This document shows positions 10,613 through 22,025 of a stretch of 29,542 bases of DNA, piece by piece; position 1 is the stretch's first letter, and every line of letters starts with the position of its first letter. Made by a program: the position numbers and the translations under genes. The stretch lies in assembly GCA_003118195.1 (NCBI GenBank), contig BEXV01002957.1:22572-52113 (forward strand), in the 5' to 3' direction. The notes under the pieces are model-generated. The model had not been told where the DNA came from, did not search any database, and worked only from the letters and a program-made list of their open reading frames with translations. The DNA comes from Hemicentrotus pulcherrimus. Taxonomy: Eukaryota > Echinodermata > Echinoidea > Camarodonta > Strongylocentrotidae.

Positions 10613-11574
10613 AGGAAATAAGAATAGTGGTTTGTAGGAAACTATTCTTAAAAGAAAATTGGCAGGAACGAGAAAATCCAGAAACCTTACTTTCACATCC
10701 TGTCCCGCCTTCTTACAGGACATTTGTATAGACGAAAATGCACGCAATGAATTTTGAAAAGCTGAATTATACACAATTAATACATGATATTCTCTTGAGA
10801 TTTGAGATCCGGAAAAAGCGCCTGACTTTATCACGTGACCCTCAAATTGGTTGATCTTAACAGAACGACCCTCGGATCAAGTATGCCGTAAAGTGCAACT
10901 TCACAAATATTTAATACAAACATAGATCGTATTTTAAAATACGGGCTAGTCGGAGCTATTTTGTTCCATACTACTACACATAATACCGACTCATCTAAAA
11001 TGTTAGCATATTTGAGTATTAAACTACCACACTGGATCTTAGATCGGACAAACGATGAAAGAGAGAGATTGGATGTGGATTCATGTACATAGGTTCACAT
11101 TGCTTAGTAACGTATATGACGCTAAATGACCGAATACCTTGGAATTGCCCAAACTTAATCGTAAAGTTTTTATAAAGAAATGGAAAATACCGTATAAACA
11201 TGAAGTTTGTTGAATGCTTGATTGCCCTTATATTCGGCAATCTTTACTAGTTATTTAAAAAAAGGGAAGGGATACGCGTATTTACAACATTTCCTGGGCG
11301 GAATCTGAGGTAAGGCTGCACCGAAGACTTATACATGCACTTGGCAAAAAGCTTTGTTTTCGGCTCGAGGAAAAACAAATATGTAAACAAAAATGGAAGC
11401 GAAATAGTTATAGGAAAATAAGATTGACCTTTATAAAAGGCTTAAAGTAACTCTGGAGGAAACATCAAAGGCGATTCGCTTAGTATAAAAATCTTCTCTG
11501 AGAGGTTTGATGATCAAGAGGAAATTTGATGAGTTTGGTCGATGCATTTTCTGATCAAAAGCCTTAATGTAAGA

Positions 11575-11895
11575 TGCGCTCCTCATTATCCTTAAAGATA
11601 ATCCTGAATCCTGCTCATGTGGAAGCAGTTGGGAATGGTTTACTGTGAAGTTAAAGTTAGTTAGTTGAAGTTAGATGCATTGTGAGGTTTTAGGAAGCTA
11701 AAAAATGAAAGAAATCGACGTATATTCTTGCTGAAAATGTCACGCATTGCACCCATATATTGGTATATGGGACTACACACAGAGGATCAGAATGACATAA
11801 AATGTTGGTGTCTTTGGATTATTCAGCTGTTCTTCGCCATATTTGGAATGCGAAATAGCGATGAAGCGAGAGTACTAAACCTAATTATCACCTTT
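11575..11895 (-). repeat. Dispersed ~300-bp repeat family, copy 2 (minus strand)
   Basis: On the minus strand it contains CATTCCAAATATGG, then GTGTGTAGTCCCATATACCA, then CTTCCTAAAACCTCACAATGCAT and CTTCCACATGAG. These match, in order, the blocks of the copies at 15320 and 26865. The 79-codon plus-strand ORF here is therefore repeat-derived. Confidence 0.6.
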
Positions 11896-12269
11896 TACAT
11901 GTTTGTCTTCCTCGTCGTTTTTACCCGCAAAATAAAGGCCTGTATTCTTCAGGCTTTGCTAATATAACAATCACTCTATATGATAATTTCATATTAAACT
12001 TATTTGTTGCATTGTTATTTATTTCTTCTAATAAATGATCACGTATATTACTACACTGGCCAAGTTGGAATCATTCGTAAAGTAAATTTTTGAATAAATC
12101 ATGAAAAGTTAATTGTGTATCAAATTTTATCAACGGGTACACATGCATATATCTGAATAGGAAGTAAACCCTACTCCGTTAGATATTTGCAGATGGTGAA
12201 ATACATTGATTTGTGTTCGTTTCCGTAATATTTTGCTGGCGCATATGAAGAAATCATTGTTATTCGAGT

Positions 12270-12450
12270 CTGGTAGATGAGTGACTCGAAGCGTGGAGCT
12301 AAATTTAGATCTCGTCGAACATGTCGAACTGTGATTGATGGCTTTCACATATTGTGTTTGACCCGGGATGTCCTTTTTCACGCCGAGAGTGGCGCTCACG
12401 GCTTGCAGTTACGATCGACAATTTCCAGTGCCGTCGGGNGGGAGGGGGGC
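12270..12450. other. Less AT-rich island ending at an N
   Basis: About 170 bp with clearly higher GC and CpG content than the flanks, open on both strands and ending at GTCGGGNGGGAGGGGGG. I recognise no protein family. The N at 12439 marks an uncertain base in a G-run, so frames across it are unreliable. Confidence 0.35.
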
Positions 12451-12959
12451 ATAGGGCCCTAATAACTAGATGATTTAGAAATCGTATAGTGATTGTCATG
12501 AATTAATTCGAAAATTGATATGAGTCTTCAGGAAAAGAAATAGTTATAAGCGAATCCACGATTAAATTGAAGTGAAATATCGAGATATTTTGTATCTAAT
12601 TTACGCAACATAGTAGTGGTGTAGACATAAACTGATAAGGGGGAGGGTAATTCCCAATAGAGAGTAATGGATTTTTAAGGTTCTTCAAAAAGAGGAGGTT
12701 CGCGGCTTTATATGGATTTGCCACTAGTAAAAAACTTCCGACGAAAATTTTCTGAAAAAGATGGGTTTATATGTGGGATGATTATTATATTACACCACGA
12801 ACCCAAAAATTATGTTACTGTACGGTACCCGCTCTATCACATATACGCACGTACACATCAGACATGTACACTATTACTTATCGTCAAAAATAATTATTGT
12901 TACGCCAGTCTAGATACAGTAATAGACCGCTAAATTTTATGACCGTACATCTCCGACCC

Positions 12960-13070
12960 ACATCTCCCTACGCACACGCACACCCTCTCTCTCTATACAG
13001 AGACACACATTGTATGAACATACGCACACACGCCTTATCATACGCACCTCACCCTACGCACACCTTCTGT
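12960..13070. repeat. Imperfect CA/ACGCAC-rich region
   Basis: Repeated CTACGCACAC, ATACGCACAC and CACACGC units with a short (CT)n, strongly purine-poor on the plus strand. Confidence 0.55.
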
Positions 13071-13999
13071 CCGTCATGACGGAGACGGATCGGGGCCCGG
13101 GAAACCTCTGACATATATCGACGTTATCCATCTCGATGGACCGAGTAAAGTAAATAAACCTATACCGATAATGAAATTATGATAGAGACTCGTGGCACTA
13201 TGATTGAACGAGCTTTTTGCCTACAAGTCACAGTCATCGGATTTCATTTCCGTTTGGTGATTGAACGCTACCGTAGCCTCTTTCTGTTTCCAACATGTAG
13301 GTCCACACAGTATTATGGTTTGCTTTCAGTTATGAAAATAAAAACAATCTTAGACTGAAATATGAAAGATTTCGATACGCTCTCACTGATAATGGAAAAG
13401 TAAACAACAGAGTCCTTTAAAGATGATAATGATAATTATCTTTTTTTTCGGGGAGGAAAAATAAACTGTTCACCCTTTTCCTTGAAGTTTTAAACACATA
13501 ATAGGTTATACATGCACAAGAAGACTCAAACACCGCGTTCATATTCATGGCGAAGGTGAGTTTGCGAGATATAAAGTTCAGATGAATTATGCAGCTCCTT
13601 ACACCCGCAAAGGTGTTCTACTTAGACCCCAAGCTACAAAGCGAAATGGCCTCCTGTTATAGTGGATGGACTTTAGGAGAGATGGTAGTTAGTTTCAATG
13701 CGTAGTAGGTCATAATTCGCTGACACCAGGCTTGGTGGAAATACCATTAAAGTGTGTACAAGTTCGCACACAGCAAACCCGTTTCTCGGGGAGTCTTCGG
13801 GTGATGAAAACGTAAGGCAATGACTTTCTAATTGGGGCGATTGGAGGTAAATGCAAAGCATTACATAGGGGCTTTTGGTTAAAAAAAAACAACTAAAGGC
13901 TTATCCTGTTGATTGGAAACACCTGTTATTGGGTAAACACCACAATAGTGTCAAATTCCCCATGAGAGCCCACTACTATGTGTCTTTAAGGATGCTAAC

Positions 14000-14225
14000 A
14001 AGACATCATAACATCCCACCGCTGTCTCCGATTTCTCTGTAAACATGCATGATACCTGGGGCAGGTGAGGCGATGGTCTCCTCCGGCTTCAATAGGGTGT
14101 CAGCCCGGTCAGACATTAATGGATGATGAGGCGTCCAGGGACTCGAGCGCGATGATGATACGGCCGATGGTGTCGGATCAAGAACTAACGATTTCCACAG
14201 CATGTCTAGAGGATCCGATTCGACA
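14000..14225. other. GC-richer island, possible old coding or transposon remnant
   Basis: Higher GC and complexity than the surroundings, with 65-codon ORFs open on both strands. Another minus-strand frame reads DTIGRIIIALESLDASSSIN before a stop. I cannot assign a family, and none of the frames is bounded by good splice sites. Confidence 0.35.
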
Positions 14226-14689
14226 GCTAGGGTTAAAATTTCAACATCGATTTCATTTCTGATGTCATGTCTTTTTTTTTCTGTTCCTTGACATAATTAC
14301 GAAATAAGATGCCGTTGCTTTTCCAAGACTTTTGTTCATGACAAAATGATGTTACGGCTTCGAAAACCTAATTTTTGAAGGGATTTTTACAACGTGTTTA
14401 TGCTTTTTAAACATTTTTTGTATTTTCATGATTTTATCGACCGTTTAGTGCGAACAAGGTACAGAAAACCATTTCCGAAGGAATGAGCATGGTTCGTGTC
14501 ACATAAAAGAGGGTAATGATTATTTTGTGGCACGGCTAGCAGCGATTTAACAATGACATGGGGATTGGCTATTTAAATCTTTAATGTTTGGTTGGCGGTT
14601 TAAACTAAGCTTCATGTGTTCCACTTATGTCTCCGATGATTCGCTCGTCATGCTACAGCCTTAGGGACCATTGCGGCAAGAGGAAGAGA

Positions 14690-14860
14690 AAGGATGATAG
14701 AGAGAAAGGGGAGAGAAGGAGAACTTGAGAGGAGGGAGGAGATGGACGAGCATCATAATGGGGAGGAAGAGAGAGAGAGAGGGAGGGAGGGAGAGAGAAA
14801 GAAGACGATTTAGAGAACAGAGACAGGAAGAGCAATAGGTAAGGGAGAAGGGCAAGTACG
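14690..14860. repeat. GA/GGGA-rich purine array
   Basis: Imperfect purine-only sequence including (GAGA)n and (GGGA)n units. Purines are on the plus strand. ORFs on the minus strand are Leu/Ser/Pro low complexity. Confidence 0.85.
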
Positions 14861-14974
14861 CCAAATTAGAGATATAAATAGTTCGACCTACATACGTGAC
14901 AGAGAGTAAAAAGAGGTACCATAAATAACAGCCTCTATGTGTGATCTTTCCTGGTATAAATAATTAGAGATAAA

Positions 14975-15117
14975 GAGAAAGGAAGATAGAAAGAGATACA
15001 GTGAGAGAGAGAGAGAGAGGGGACGAGAGAGAGAGAGAAGGAGAGAGAGAGGGAGAGAGAGAGGGGGAGGAATAGAGAGAGAGAGAGAGAGAGAAAGAGA
15101 GGCGGGGAAAGAAAGAT
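14975..15117. repeat. (GA)n array
   Basis: Long (AG)n with GGGGAC and GGGGGAGG interruptions. Purines are on the plus strand. Confidence 0.9.
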
Positions 15118-15319
15118 AATAACAATGCCCTGATTTTAAATACTTTGATACCTTCCTCTTAACAATGATGACGCATCATGCATTAAGCATACATTCAGTG
15201 ATCAAACAACTGTATTCTTTTTCATACATTCTACACAAGGTAATTATGACGATGCAAACTAACGGAATCTTGATATAACGATAGACCGGTAATACGTTCC
15301 TTGTTCCTTAAAGAGAAGA

Positions 15320-15670
15320 TCCAGAGGTGAAAAATAGTTTGTGAGCGTTATCATTGTTATGATGCAAGTGTGGTTGAACATCAGATAAAACATGCTCCCT
15401 GAAAAGTATGGCTCTTCAAATGCCTTCATATTCTAAATATGGAATGTAACATCGTAAAAGTCGGGACGATTTTTTATGGGCCACGTGTTCGTGTAGTCCC
15501 ATATAAATCTTTTTGTGTAAAATGCTTGCAACTTTACAAAGACTTAGCCAAATTTCTTATCAATTTGATGATCCCAGAACCTTACAATACAGACACATAT
15601 TTATATGCTAGATGATCAACCTTTTCTGATTGACTCCACACCGTTTTATCACAATTCAATCGCAAGTATG
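15320..15670 (+). repeat. Dispersed ~300-bp repeat family, copy 3
   Basis: Well-preserved copy sharing GCGTTATCATTGTTATGATG, CAAGTGTGGTTGAACATCAG, GGAATGTAACATCGTA, GGCCACGTGTTCGTGTAGTC, CCCATATAAATCTTTTTGTG, ATGATCCCAGAACCTTACAA and TGACTCCACACCGTTT with the copy at 28905. It ends about 70 bp before the 57-bp GTPase exon, so it lies just upstream of the splice acceptor. Confidence 0.85.
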
Positions 15671-15736
15671 AAATATTAATTTTCTTCATTCCTTCAAAAT
15701 GGTAATAAATGAGGTCCAACTTTATTCTCTTTACAG

Positions 15737-15793
15737 CTGTGACCGTGAGATTTCTCACAAGACGATACATCGGCGAATACGAAAGCAATATCG
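15737..15793 (+). CDS. Internal exon of RERG/RASL11-like small GTPase (alpha1 to switch I)
   Basis: This 57-bp exon encodes VTVRFLTRRYIGEYESNI plus split codons at both ends. The acceptor is a pyrimidine-rich stretch ending in ttacag (AG at 15735-15736) and the donor is GTAAGT at 15794. Two bases at the start complete a codon and one G is left at the end (phase 1 on both sides). Aligned to Ras numbering it covers residues 18-36: helix alpha1 and switch I. It matches RERG (VVRFLTKRFIWEY) and, across switch I, RASL11 (RFIGDYERN) as I remember them. The residue at Ras Thr35, which normally binds Mg2+, is Asn; I recall Asn here in RASL11 and RASL12 too. The exon carrying the P-loop and start codon should end in one base of the first codon, but none was found upstream in the window. 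Confidence 0.85.
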
Positions 15794-16374
15794 GTAAGTT
15801 ATCAATATCTTCTGTGCAGGTGTTGAGTAATATCTTAGAAATATACTTTGTTCCTTTTTACTATGTTGATGTTAAATGTAGAAGTATCGACATTTAATGT
15901 GGAACCATTTCCTTTGTTTGGCAACGTATTACAATAACCGTCAGTTTTGCTTTATTGGTAACTTCCTTTAGGTTTTTCGACCCGCCCCTATTCCTTTCAA
16001 GTCGCCATCTATTTGTTTTGATTGATCACATTATGACGATTAATTGCCACCGTTAAAATAAACATATGAAATATATTGTCAATGTAAGTAGTGAAATAAA
16101 GACGCCTTGAAAAAATAGCAATACACACACCAAAAAAATTAATAACTTATATGGATATCTACAGTAGATATGGACACACTATTGGTTTCAGAAGAGTTTA
16201 AGGTGAAAATGATTATTTCCTCAATTTGTGCACTTCTAAATATTTTCAGCATCGTGATATTGATTTCTGTATCGTATGCAAACTGATTGTAATATTTCCT
16301 AGCCTTTGTTTGCATTTACCCCTCTATAGTTTAAATCGTTAGCTCTGCAACGTAGTGTAATATAGAGAATGATT

Positions 16375-16505
16375 AAAAGGAAGAAAAAAATAGAGATATG
16401 CAGACAAGAGATGAGAGAGAAGGATAGAAAGTAGAAATAAAGAGAGAAAAGGAGAAGAAGAAAGAAAGAGAGAAAGAGAATGAGAGAGATACGGCGAGAT
16501 AGAGA
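16375..16505. repeat. GA-rich purine array
   Basis: Imperfect (AGA)/(GA) array from GGAAGAAAAAAATAGAGA to ATACGGCGAGATAGAGA. Purines are on the plus strand. Confidence 0.85.
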
Positions 16506-16777
16506 ACCCATCCATGAGAAGAATGTGGGACACGGGTTTGGAAATGTCAATACTAATTTAGTATACCAACTTAAGCTGACAGCACCACAGATGAAATTAA
16601 GCTTGACTATAGCATGGCACAATCGCGACGCAAATCTATTTGTAAAGTTTGTGTTCGTTTAGCTGCTCATTTTAGCTGGGATGCTAGTACTTTTGTGGGG
16701 CCTTTATCGAACTCTTAGCATAATGCATGCTAACAAGAGGAACAATTATTACTTGGTCGTAGTTTCGACTACACAAG

Positions 16778-16802
16778 AAGCGCCAATGTAGCATTGGGGC
16801 TT
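16778..16802. repeat. Short near-perfect hairpin
   Basis: 11-bp arms (AAGCGCCAATG / CATTGGGGCTT) with one mismatch and a TAG loop. A second small hairpin (GTAGT-TTCG-ACTAC) lies just upstream at about 16759-16772. Function unknown. Confidence 0.5.
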
Positions 16803-17169
16803 ATGCAGGCACATCCGTCCACAGACGCACCATTTATATAGGTATAGGAGGAATCTGAATGCATCCGCAACTTTACTTACATGTTTACATGGTTCTAGAA
16901 GCTTGGACTTAATCAGTTGGTCACGTAAACGAACTAATAAGGAAGCCTATGCGATCGAAAAGATTATATGAAACCGTAGCTTCACGATTACCGTTTTAGC
17001 CAGATTAAAAATGCTCTAATAATCGTCAAAGAGAATCATTTAAAACCATAACCTGGCTCTTAATTACGGTTGAAGGGGTTCATTAAAACATCATAATCTG
17101 CAGAAGATCCCATGCAATCTTACTTCTTTAACTTAAAACGATAACTTACAATGCTTTAATTCGGTGAAC

Positions 17170-17340
17170 CAAGAGGGTACGCTTCGTGCGTGTGTAATCC
17201 TACATATATTTTAAGCCGTGTTTTTCAGCACGATCGTATACGGCAATCATTGGATGATTCCAAAACCTTGCAATACACAAAGCCGAATCTTTCTCATTTT
17301 TTTACTTCCTTTTAAACCACACGGTCATGTACCCTTTACC
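17170..17340 (+). repeat. Possible dispersed repeat family, copy 4 (diverged)
   Basis: GTGTGTAATCCTACATATAT and TGGATGATTCCAAAACCTTG, then CAATACACA, resemble the TGTAGTCCCATATA and GATGATTCTAGAACCTTGGAGTACACA blocks in the right order. Much weaker than the other copies. Confidence 0.35.
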
Positions 17341-17537
17341 CCAGTAGGAATATAAATCCGAATTCAACAGTGTTCAAGGCATTCTGACGCAATCTAATGA
17401 GATTTCATTTCAGCCTAAGGAAAATGATACCTTTTTTAAAACAATTTGTGGAATGCTCACGTGTGTTGCGAAGTGTGAAGTAATATCCATCATTCCTTTT
17501 TTTCTATATACACAATGGCAGATGCATGAACATTATG

Positions 17538-17561
17538 CCACGTGCAGTTTCGTGCACGTGG
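17538..17561. promoter_or_regulatory. Paired CACGTG E-boxes in a perfect palindrome
   Basis: CCACGTGCA and TGCACGTGG form a perfect 9-bp inverted repeat around GTTTCG. Each arm holds a CACGTG E-box (17539-17544 and 17555-17560). It lies in intron 2 and could bind bHLH factors, but there is no direct support. Confidence 0.35.
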
Positions 17562-19762
17562 ACGACTTGCTGGAAAGTGACACCAGAATAAATCGTTAAT
17601 TTGCTGGGATGAATGATACTAAAACCGATTTTGTGGTATGAAATTCTATTATACAGAGATAAATTATTGACCGCAATGGTATTGATTTTTGATTAAGCGG
17701 CTTTCCAGTGTGTTTACCGCTGAGAGTCAGAAGGGCATTAACTATGCGTTATAGTGTGTGCGTTAACGCCCTTTCGGATCCAAACATAAAATTATGTTTC
17801 ATGACTGCCAGTCGAGTAGCGGGAGTGGGAAAACGAGATGCCAAGAATATCTGCCTTTTTGTTAAATCTTTGAAATCCTTGGAGGTCTTCGCAATTGAAA
17901 CACCGGCAAGAAATCAGTGATGACATGTTACATCTTAAGAAAAGCGAAATGTTAGTTTATGATATTTTTGGTTAATATTCTTATAGATCGCACATTCCAG
18001 TTTGATATAGTTGATATAAACTGAGCTCAGAATCGGATTTCGTCTTTGCCGGTCTCTGAGGCAGGTGGGTCAACTGGGCTGAAGCTATGGGAAGACATGA
18101 TACCGATTTTATATTTCGAGTTTTACTAAAATTTGTTCGAGTGGGCATCCTTTGGGTGTTACCATGGTAAAATAAAATATAGCTAAACAGTACTGAGGTT
18201 CACACGTCATATTGCATATTCCGAATCAAACGAAGAAGAAGAAGTTGGACAAAAGAAGGAAAGAAATGTATGAAATAGACAGTTAATTCTGTGAAACCCT
18301 AAACCTTGCAACGTGGACGCTTAGCTGGAAAGCATTGTCAATATCAAAATAAGATTTGTGTTTCTTCAAGGGAATGTTCGTTGCAACTGCTACCCTGGAA
18401 GCCTTACTGGTCAATACCACCAACTCGCAATCGTGATGTTGGCTTAAAGGGAATTGGTAAAATTGTTCAGACGAGATAAAATGGTGCGAAAATAATGACT
18501 TGCATGGTAGATGTACAATTAAAGATAATCAGAAAGTTTGAGTAAAAACAGATCATTATTAATGATATAAAATGGTAAAAACTGTTATGATCGATTCCTT
18601 AATTCTCCCAACTATATTATTACAATTTAATTACATTTTATGTGAATGTAAATCGTAACAAAGCAATGAAATGGCTCTATATACCGTTCCAGACATTTAA
18701 GTGTTGACAGATTTTTCAAAGCTTGTGTTAATTATGTAAAATTTTCATGGAAAAACGGTTGGGGGAACTAGAAAAAGATTGGGAGAATTTACTGTTAATC
18801 ACTAATAGAGGGTTTTGCACAGTGATGCATTGAAAGAAAACCATAAATATCTTTGAGGATTGAGAATGTTTTCAAAATTGTTTGCGTGTTAGGGGAGTTA
18901 GTACCGTAAAGTGAATATAAACATTTCATACACAAATTACACGGTTTTGTCATAAACCTTCAACAACGATACCGAGTCACTTTCATGTAGGCCGGGGATG
19001 ACATTTCAACTTCGAACATGCTTGCAAGCATTTTCAAGAAATCATTCGAAGGACAATTTTCTATACTCTTTTGTATTTCCTTTATATATCACATTCGGAT
19101 TGATTCTTTTTAGCGCATTCTAAAATGATACGCACAAGGCTTGAATTTTCCTAGGTTGATTTCTCTAAGGTCTTTTTGGACGGGTTTGTGTCACATTCGG
19201 AAACAGTTGAGCGGAAGGATCGGGTTTAAGCTGTTGAATTGATTATCAATTTGTTTCGACGAGGTGTCCGTATCTTGATCGTCGTGATGTTGTAGTTATC
19301 ATTTATAAAAGCATTAAGTCTATTGAGTATTGTCTCAATATCCCCCGCTGTAATGTATTGAATCGTCGCCATCAACATCCCTGTTTCTATGGTAACAAGA
19401 TGCGGGAGCAGATCCTTTACATCGGTCGTGTAGGATCAGTGGTAGATATGAAGCTACAGAACACACACGTGTTTGTACATAGGATCATCATTGTAAACAT
19501 CATTGGCCTTATTTGTCCCCAAGATGATAAGATGCGATGACAAATGTATCTTCCATCTTTAAAATTGGTCTGCTGGGAACATTAATTATTTTTTTCGATA
19601 TGAACCTATCGAACATAATTTAATGATAGAGAGAAATAGATTGGAAAGGGCAATATTGTGGCAAAGCGTTTTTATTTTTTCTTGTTTACTTACAGGTCAC
19701 CACGGACATATTTATTTGAAAGTGCAGGCTATATGATTACATAATCTATAGGCTTTCATATA

Positions 19763-19763
19763 G

Positions 19764-19802
<39 letters not shown>
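19763..19802. repeat. (TA)n-(CA)n microsatellite
   Basis: Short (AT)n followed by about 14 AC units. Confidence 0.95.
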
Positions 19803-20604
19803 AGTACGTATATAAATACACGCACATCATTTTCCCGTCATTTTATGCCAAACCTGGACTTTATATCATATACTACACAAACGTGTAAGTCTACTTGAAA
19901 GACAATTCATCTCGAGGGGTTACAAATAATATTTATCTCCCATGATCCCCGAACAGGCAATATAGTGAAATTCAAAACTTCGCTTTCCTGAAAGAGTAAA
20001 TTGGAAAACGCCAGTGAAGTAGGGCATCTAGATAACCCTGTGAAGAAGAAGAAAAAAACATACCCATCATAATCGTGTTTTCTAACAGTTATAACTCCCA
20101 GGTACCGCCGCAATGTCTTTTGAACACCTGCTGCAGATATACATTCACCCTCTCCCATTGTTGCTATGTCACAGCGATGTTGCTGAGATGTGTTATGATG
20201 ACTACATCCATCTTTCCGCTTCTCTATCACCAAACGTTTCTACATCATTTCACAAGCCATGTTATGCTAGTGATACTATTTTGTAGAGATAATTTCTATG
20301 ATATGCTTAAAAGCTTTTTATTTATTGGATTGTAATTGTGTGGACCTATATGTTTAGAGCTTCACACTTTTGAACATTTAAACACTAATGCACGTACAGC
20401 AGGGCATAGAATTGTTATCATATCTGAGCATTAAGATGCATTGAGGAGAGGAGATCCCGTTTTAATCCGGTTCCAGCTATTGTATAATGGTTAAATATAA
20501 AGTCTGGTCTTGCAATTATTTTGACACTTACAGTTTCCAACAACGGGGAAGTGTTGGTTTTGTAGAAAATACGAATCGGTGTATACTATGAGGTTGAGGA
20601 TCAT

Positions 20605-20932
20605 CAAATCGATAGAAGATTGACCAGCCTTGATGGAAACCACTGCATTCCACAGAGCAATGTTTGTTTGTTTGGTTTTTATTTCTGCGTTTTCAAAATA
20701 GAACATAATCATTTACATAACGTAACAATAATTTCTTCATTTTACATAATTATATATTTTTAAGTACATTAAAAAAAATGCATACAAACACAAACATTTT
20801 TCAATAAAAAAAAGATAAATTACAGAAAACGCAGGAGACGGCCATCATGAGCGGTAAGCTTGAAATCGATGGCGGCCTCGAGAGAATAGCGGTAAACTCT
20901 TAAATCACATAATTTTAAACGCGAAATTGATC
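20605..20932 (+). repeat. ~330-bp direct duplication, first copy
   Basis: Runs from CAAATCGATAGAAGATTGAC to GCGAAATTGATC and is nearly identical to 21079-21419. The main difference is the length of T-rich and A-rich runs. The copy ends exactly where a SINE fragment begins. No coding capacity. Confidence 0.92.
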
Positions 20933-21068
20933 ACAAGGTCCGCGGTTCGAGTCCCGCCGCTGCACTAATGTCCTTTGGCAAGACATTGATCTACATTTGC
21001 CACACTCCACCCAGGTGAAGTAAATGGGTACCTGGTAGGAATTTATTCCTTGAAACGCAGCGCGCGTA
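20933..21068 (+). mobile_element. tRNA-derived SINE fragment (plus strand)
   Basis: Contains a perfect B box (GGTTCGAGTCC within GGTCCGCGGTTCGAGTCCCG), then CTGCACTAATGTCCTTTGGC, AAGACATTGATCTACATTTG, CACTCCACCCAGGTGAAGTA and GGGTACCTGG. No A box is present: the 5' half of the tRNA-like head is missing, because the sequence before B-box/anticodon-arm position CACAAGGTCC is the duplicated unit. It is not a functional tRNA gene. Confidence 0.8.
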
Positions 21069-21078
21069 ACAGCTNCAA

Positions 21079-21419
21079 CAAATCGATAGAAGATTGACCA
21101 GCCTTGATGGAAACCACTGCATTGCAGAGAGCAATGTTTTTTTTTTTTGTTTTTTTTATTTATTATTATTTCTGCGTTTTCAAAATAGAACACAATCATT
21201 TACATAACGTAACAATTATTTCTTCATGTTACATAATTATATATTTTTAAGTACATTAATTAAGATGCATACAAACACAAACATTTTTCAATAAAAAAAA
21301 GATAAATTACAGAAAACGCAGGAGACCGCCATCATGAGCGGTAAGCTTGAAATCGATGGCGGCCTCGAGAGAATAGCGGCAAACTCTTAAATCACATAAT
21401 TTTAAACGCGAAATTGATC
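21079..21419 (+). repeat. ~330-bp direct duplication, second copy
   Basis: Second copy of 20605-20932. It begins 4 bp after the N at 21075 and continues past GAAATTGATC into different sequence (CAGTGGGTGTATTGG). It includes a longer T-rich run (21137-21174). Confidence 0.92.
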
Positions 21420-21814
21420 CAGTGGGTGTATTGGTGCAGTGAAAGTGCATGTGCTTATGGGTATACACACATTTGTCATAAACGGTCGTGACATACGTTA
21501 GGTATTTCTTGGCATGGTACTTTTCTGCGTACATTTCTTTCATGACTTTCTTCCTAACTGACACAACAACACCAGAGACACCCACATACAAAATAAAAAA
21601 AACTTTTGGCAGGACTTAAACTTCTCTTTAATTCGTCCTTGCACTTGGATCACGGTTAAAACACACCGCTAATACGAATAATCCTGCTCATTCTGAAGTA
21701 CCATTAGCATCGCCACGAAAATGACATTTCGCAGAAACTAAAAGGGGATAGAATTACAGAAAAGGAGATAACAGAAAAAATGGAAATAACGGAAATAGAC
21801 GGATTAAGGCAAAG

Positions 21815-22025
21815 AGAGATAGAGAGAGAGAGAGAGAGAGGGGAAAAAGGGACATATAGAGAGAGAGAGAAGAAACACATAATGCATGAAGGTAGAAACC
21901 TAAATAGCCCTATCACTGAAAAGTATAAACAGAAAAAGACAGAAAGTAGAGAGAGTGAGAGAGGGGAAGAGAGAGAGAGAGAAAGAGATAGGGAGAGAGA
22001 GAGAGGGAGAGAGAGGGGAGATAAA
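21815..22025. repeat. GA-rich purine arrays
   Basis: Two dense (AG)n blocks (about 21815-21875 and 21950-22025) separated by about 75 bp. Purines are on the plus strand. The Glu/Arg-rich plus ORFs and Ser/Leu-rich minus ORF are translated repeats. Confidence 0.9.

Noticed and set aside
11728..11967. 79-codon hydrophobic plus-strand ORF
   Set aside because: Most of it falls inside a minus-strand copy of the dispersed repeat family, with no start or splice context.
13547..13560. ATGGCGAAG directly before a GTGAGT donor, recalling the MAK start of RERG
   Set aside because: The intron would be phase 0 after three codons, whereas the 57-bp exon needs phase 1 after the P-loop. No intervening P-loop exon was found between them.
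14205..14216. TCTAGAGGATCC resembling a cloning-vector polylinker
   Set aside because: The match stops at 12 bases on both sides and the flanks are not vector-like. Treated as coincidence.
17815..17845. P-loop-like reading VAGVGKRD, or SGSGKTR in another frame
   Set aside because: It lies downstream of the 57-bp exon that must follow the P-loop, lacks the Ser/Thr needed in the first frame, and has no suitable splice sites. Chance match.
20933..20970. B-box sequence suggesting a tRNA gene
   Set aside because: No A box or acceptor/D-arm half, and it is followed by a SINE body. It is a truncated SINE.
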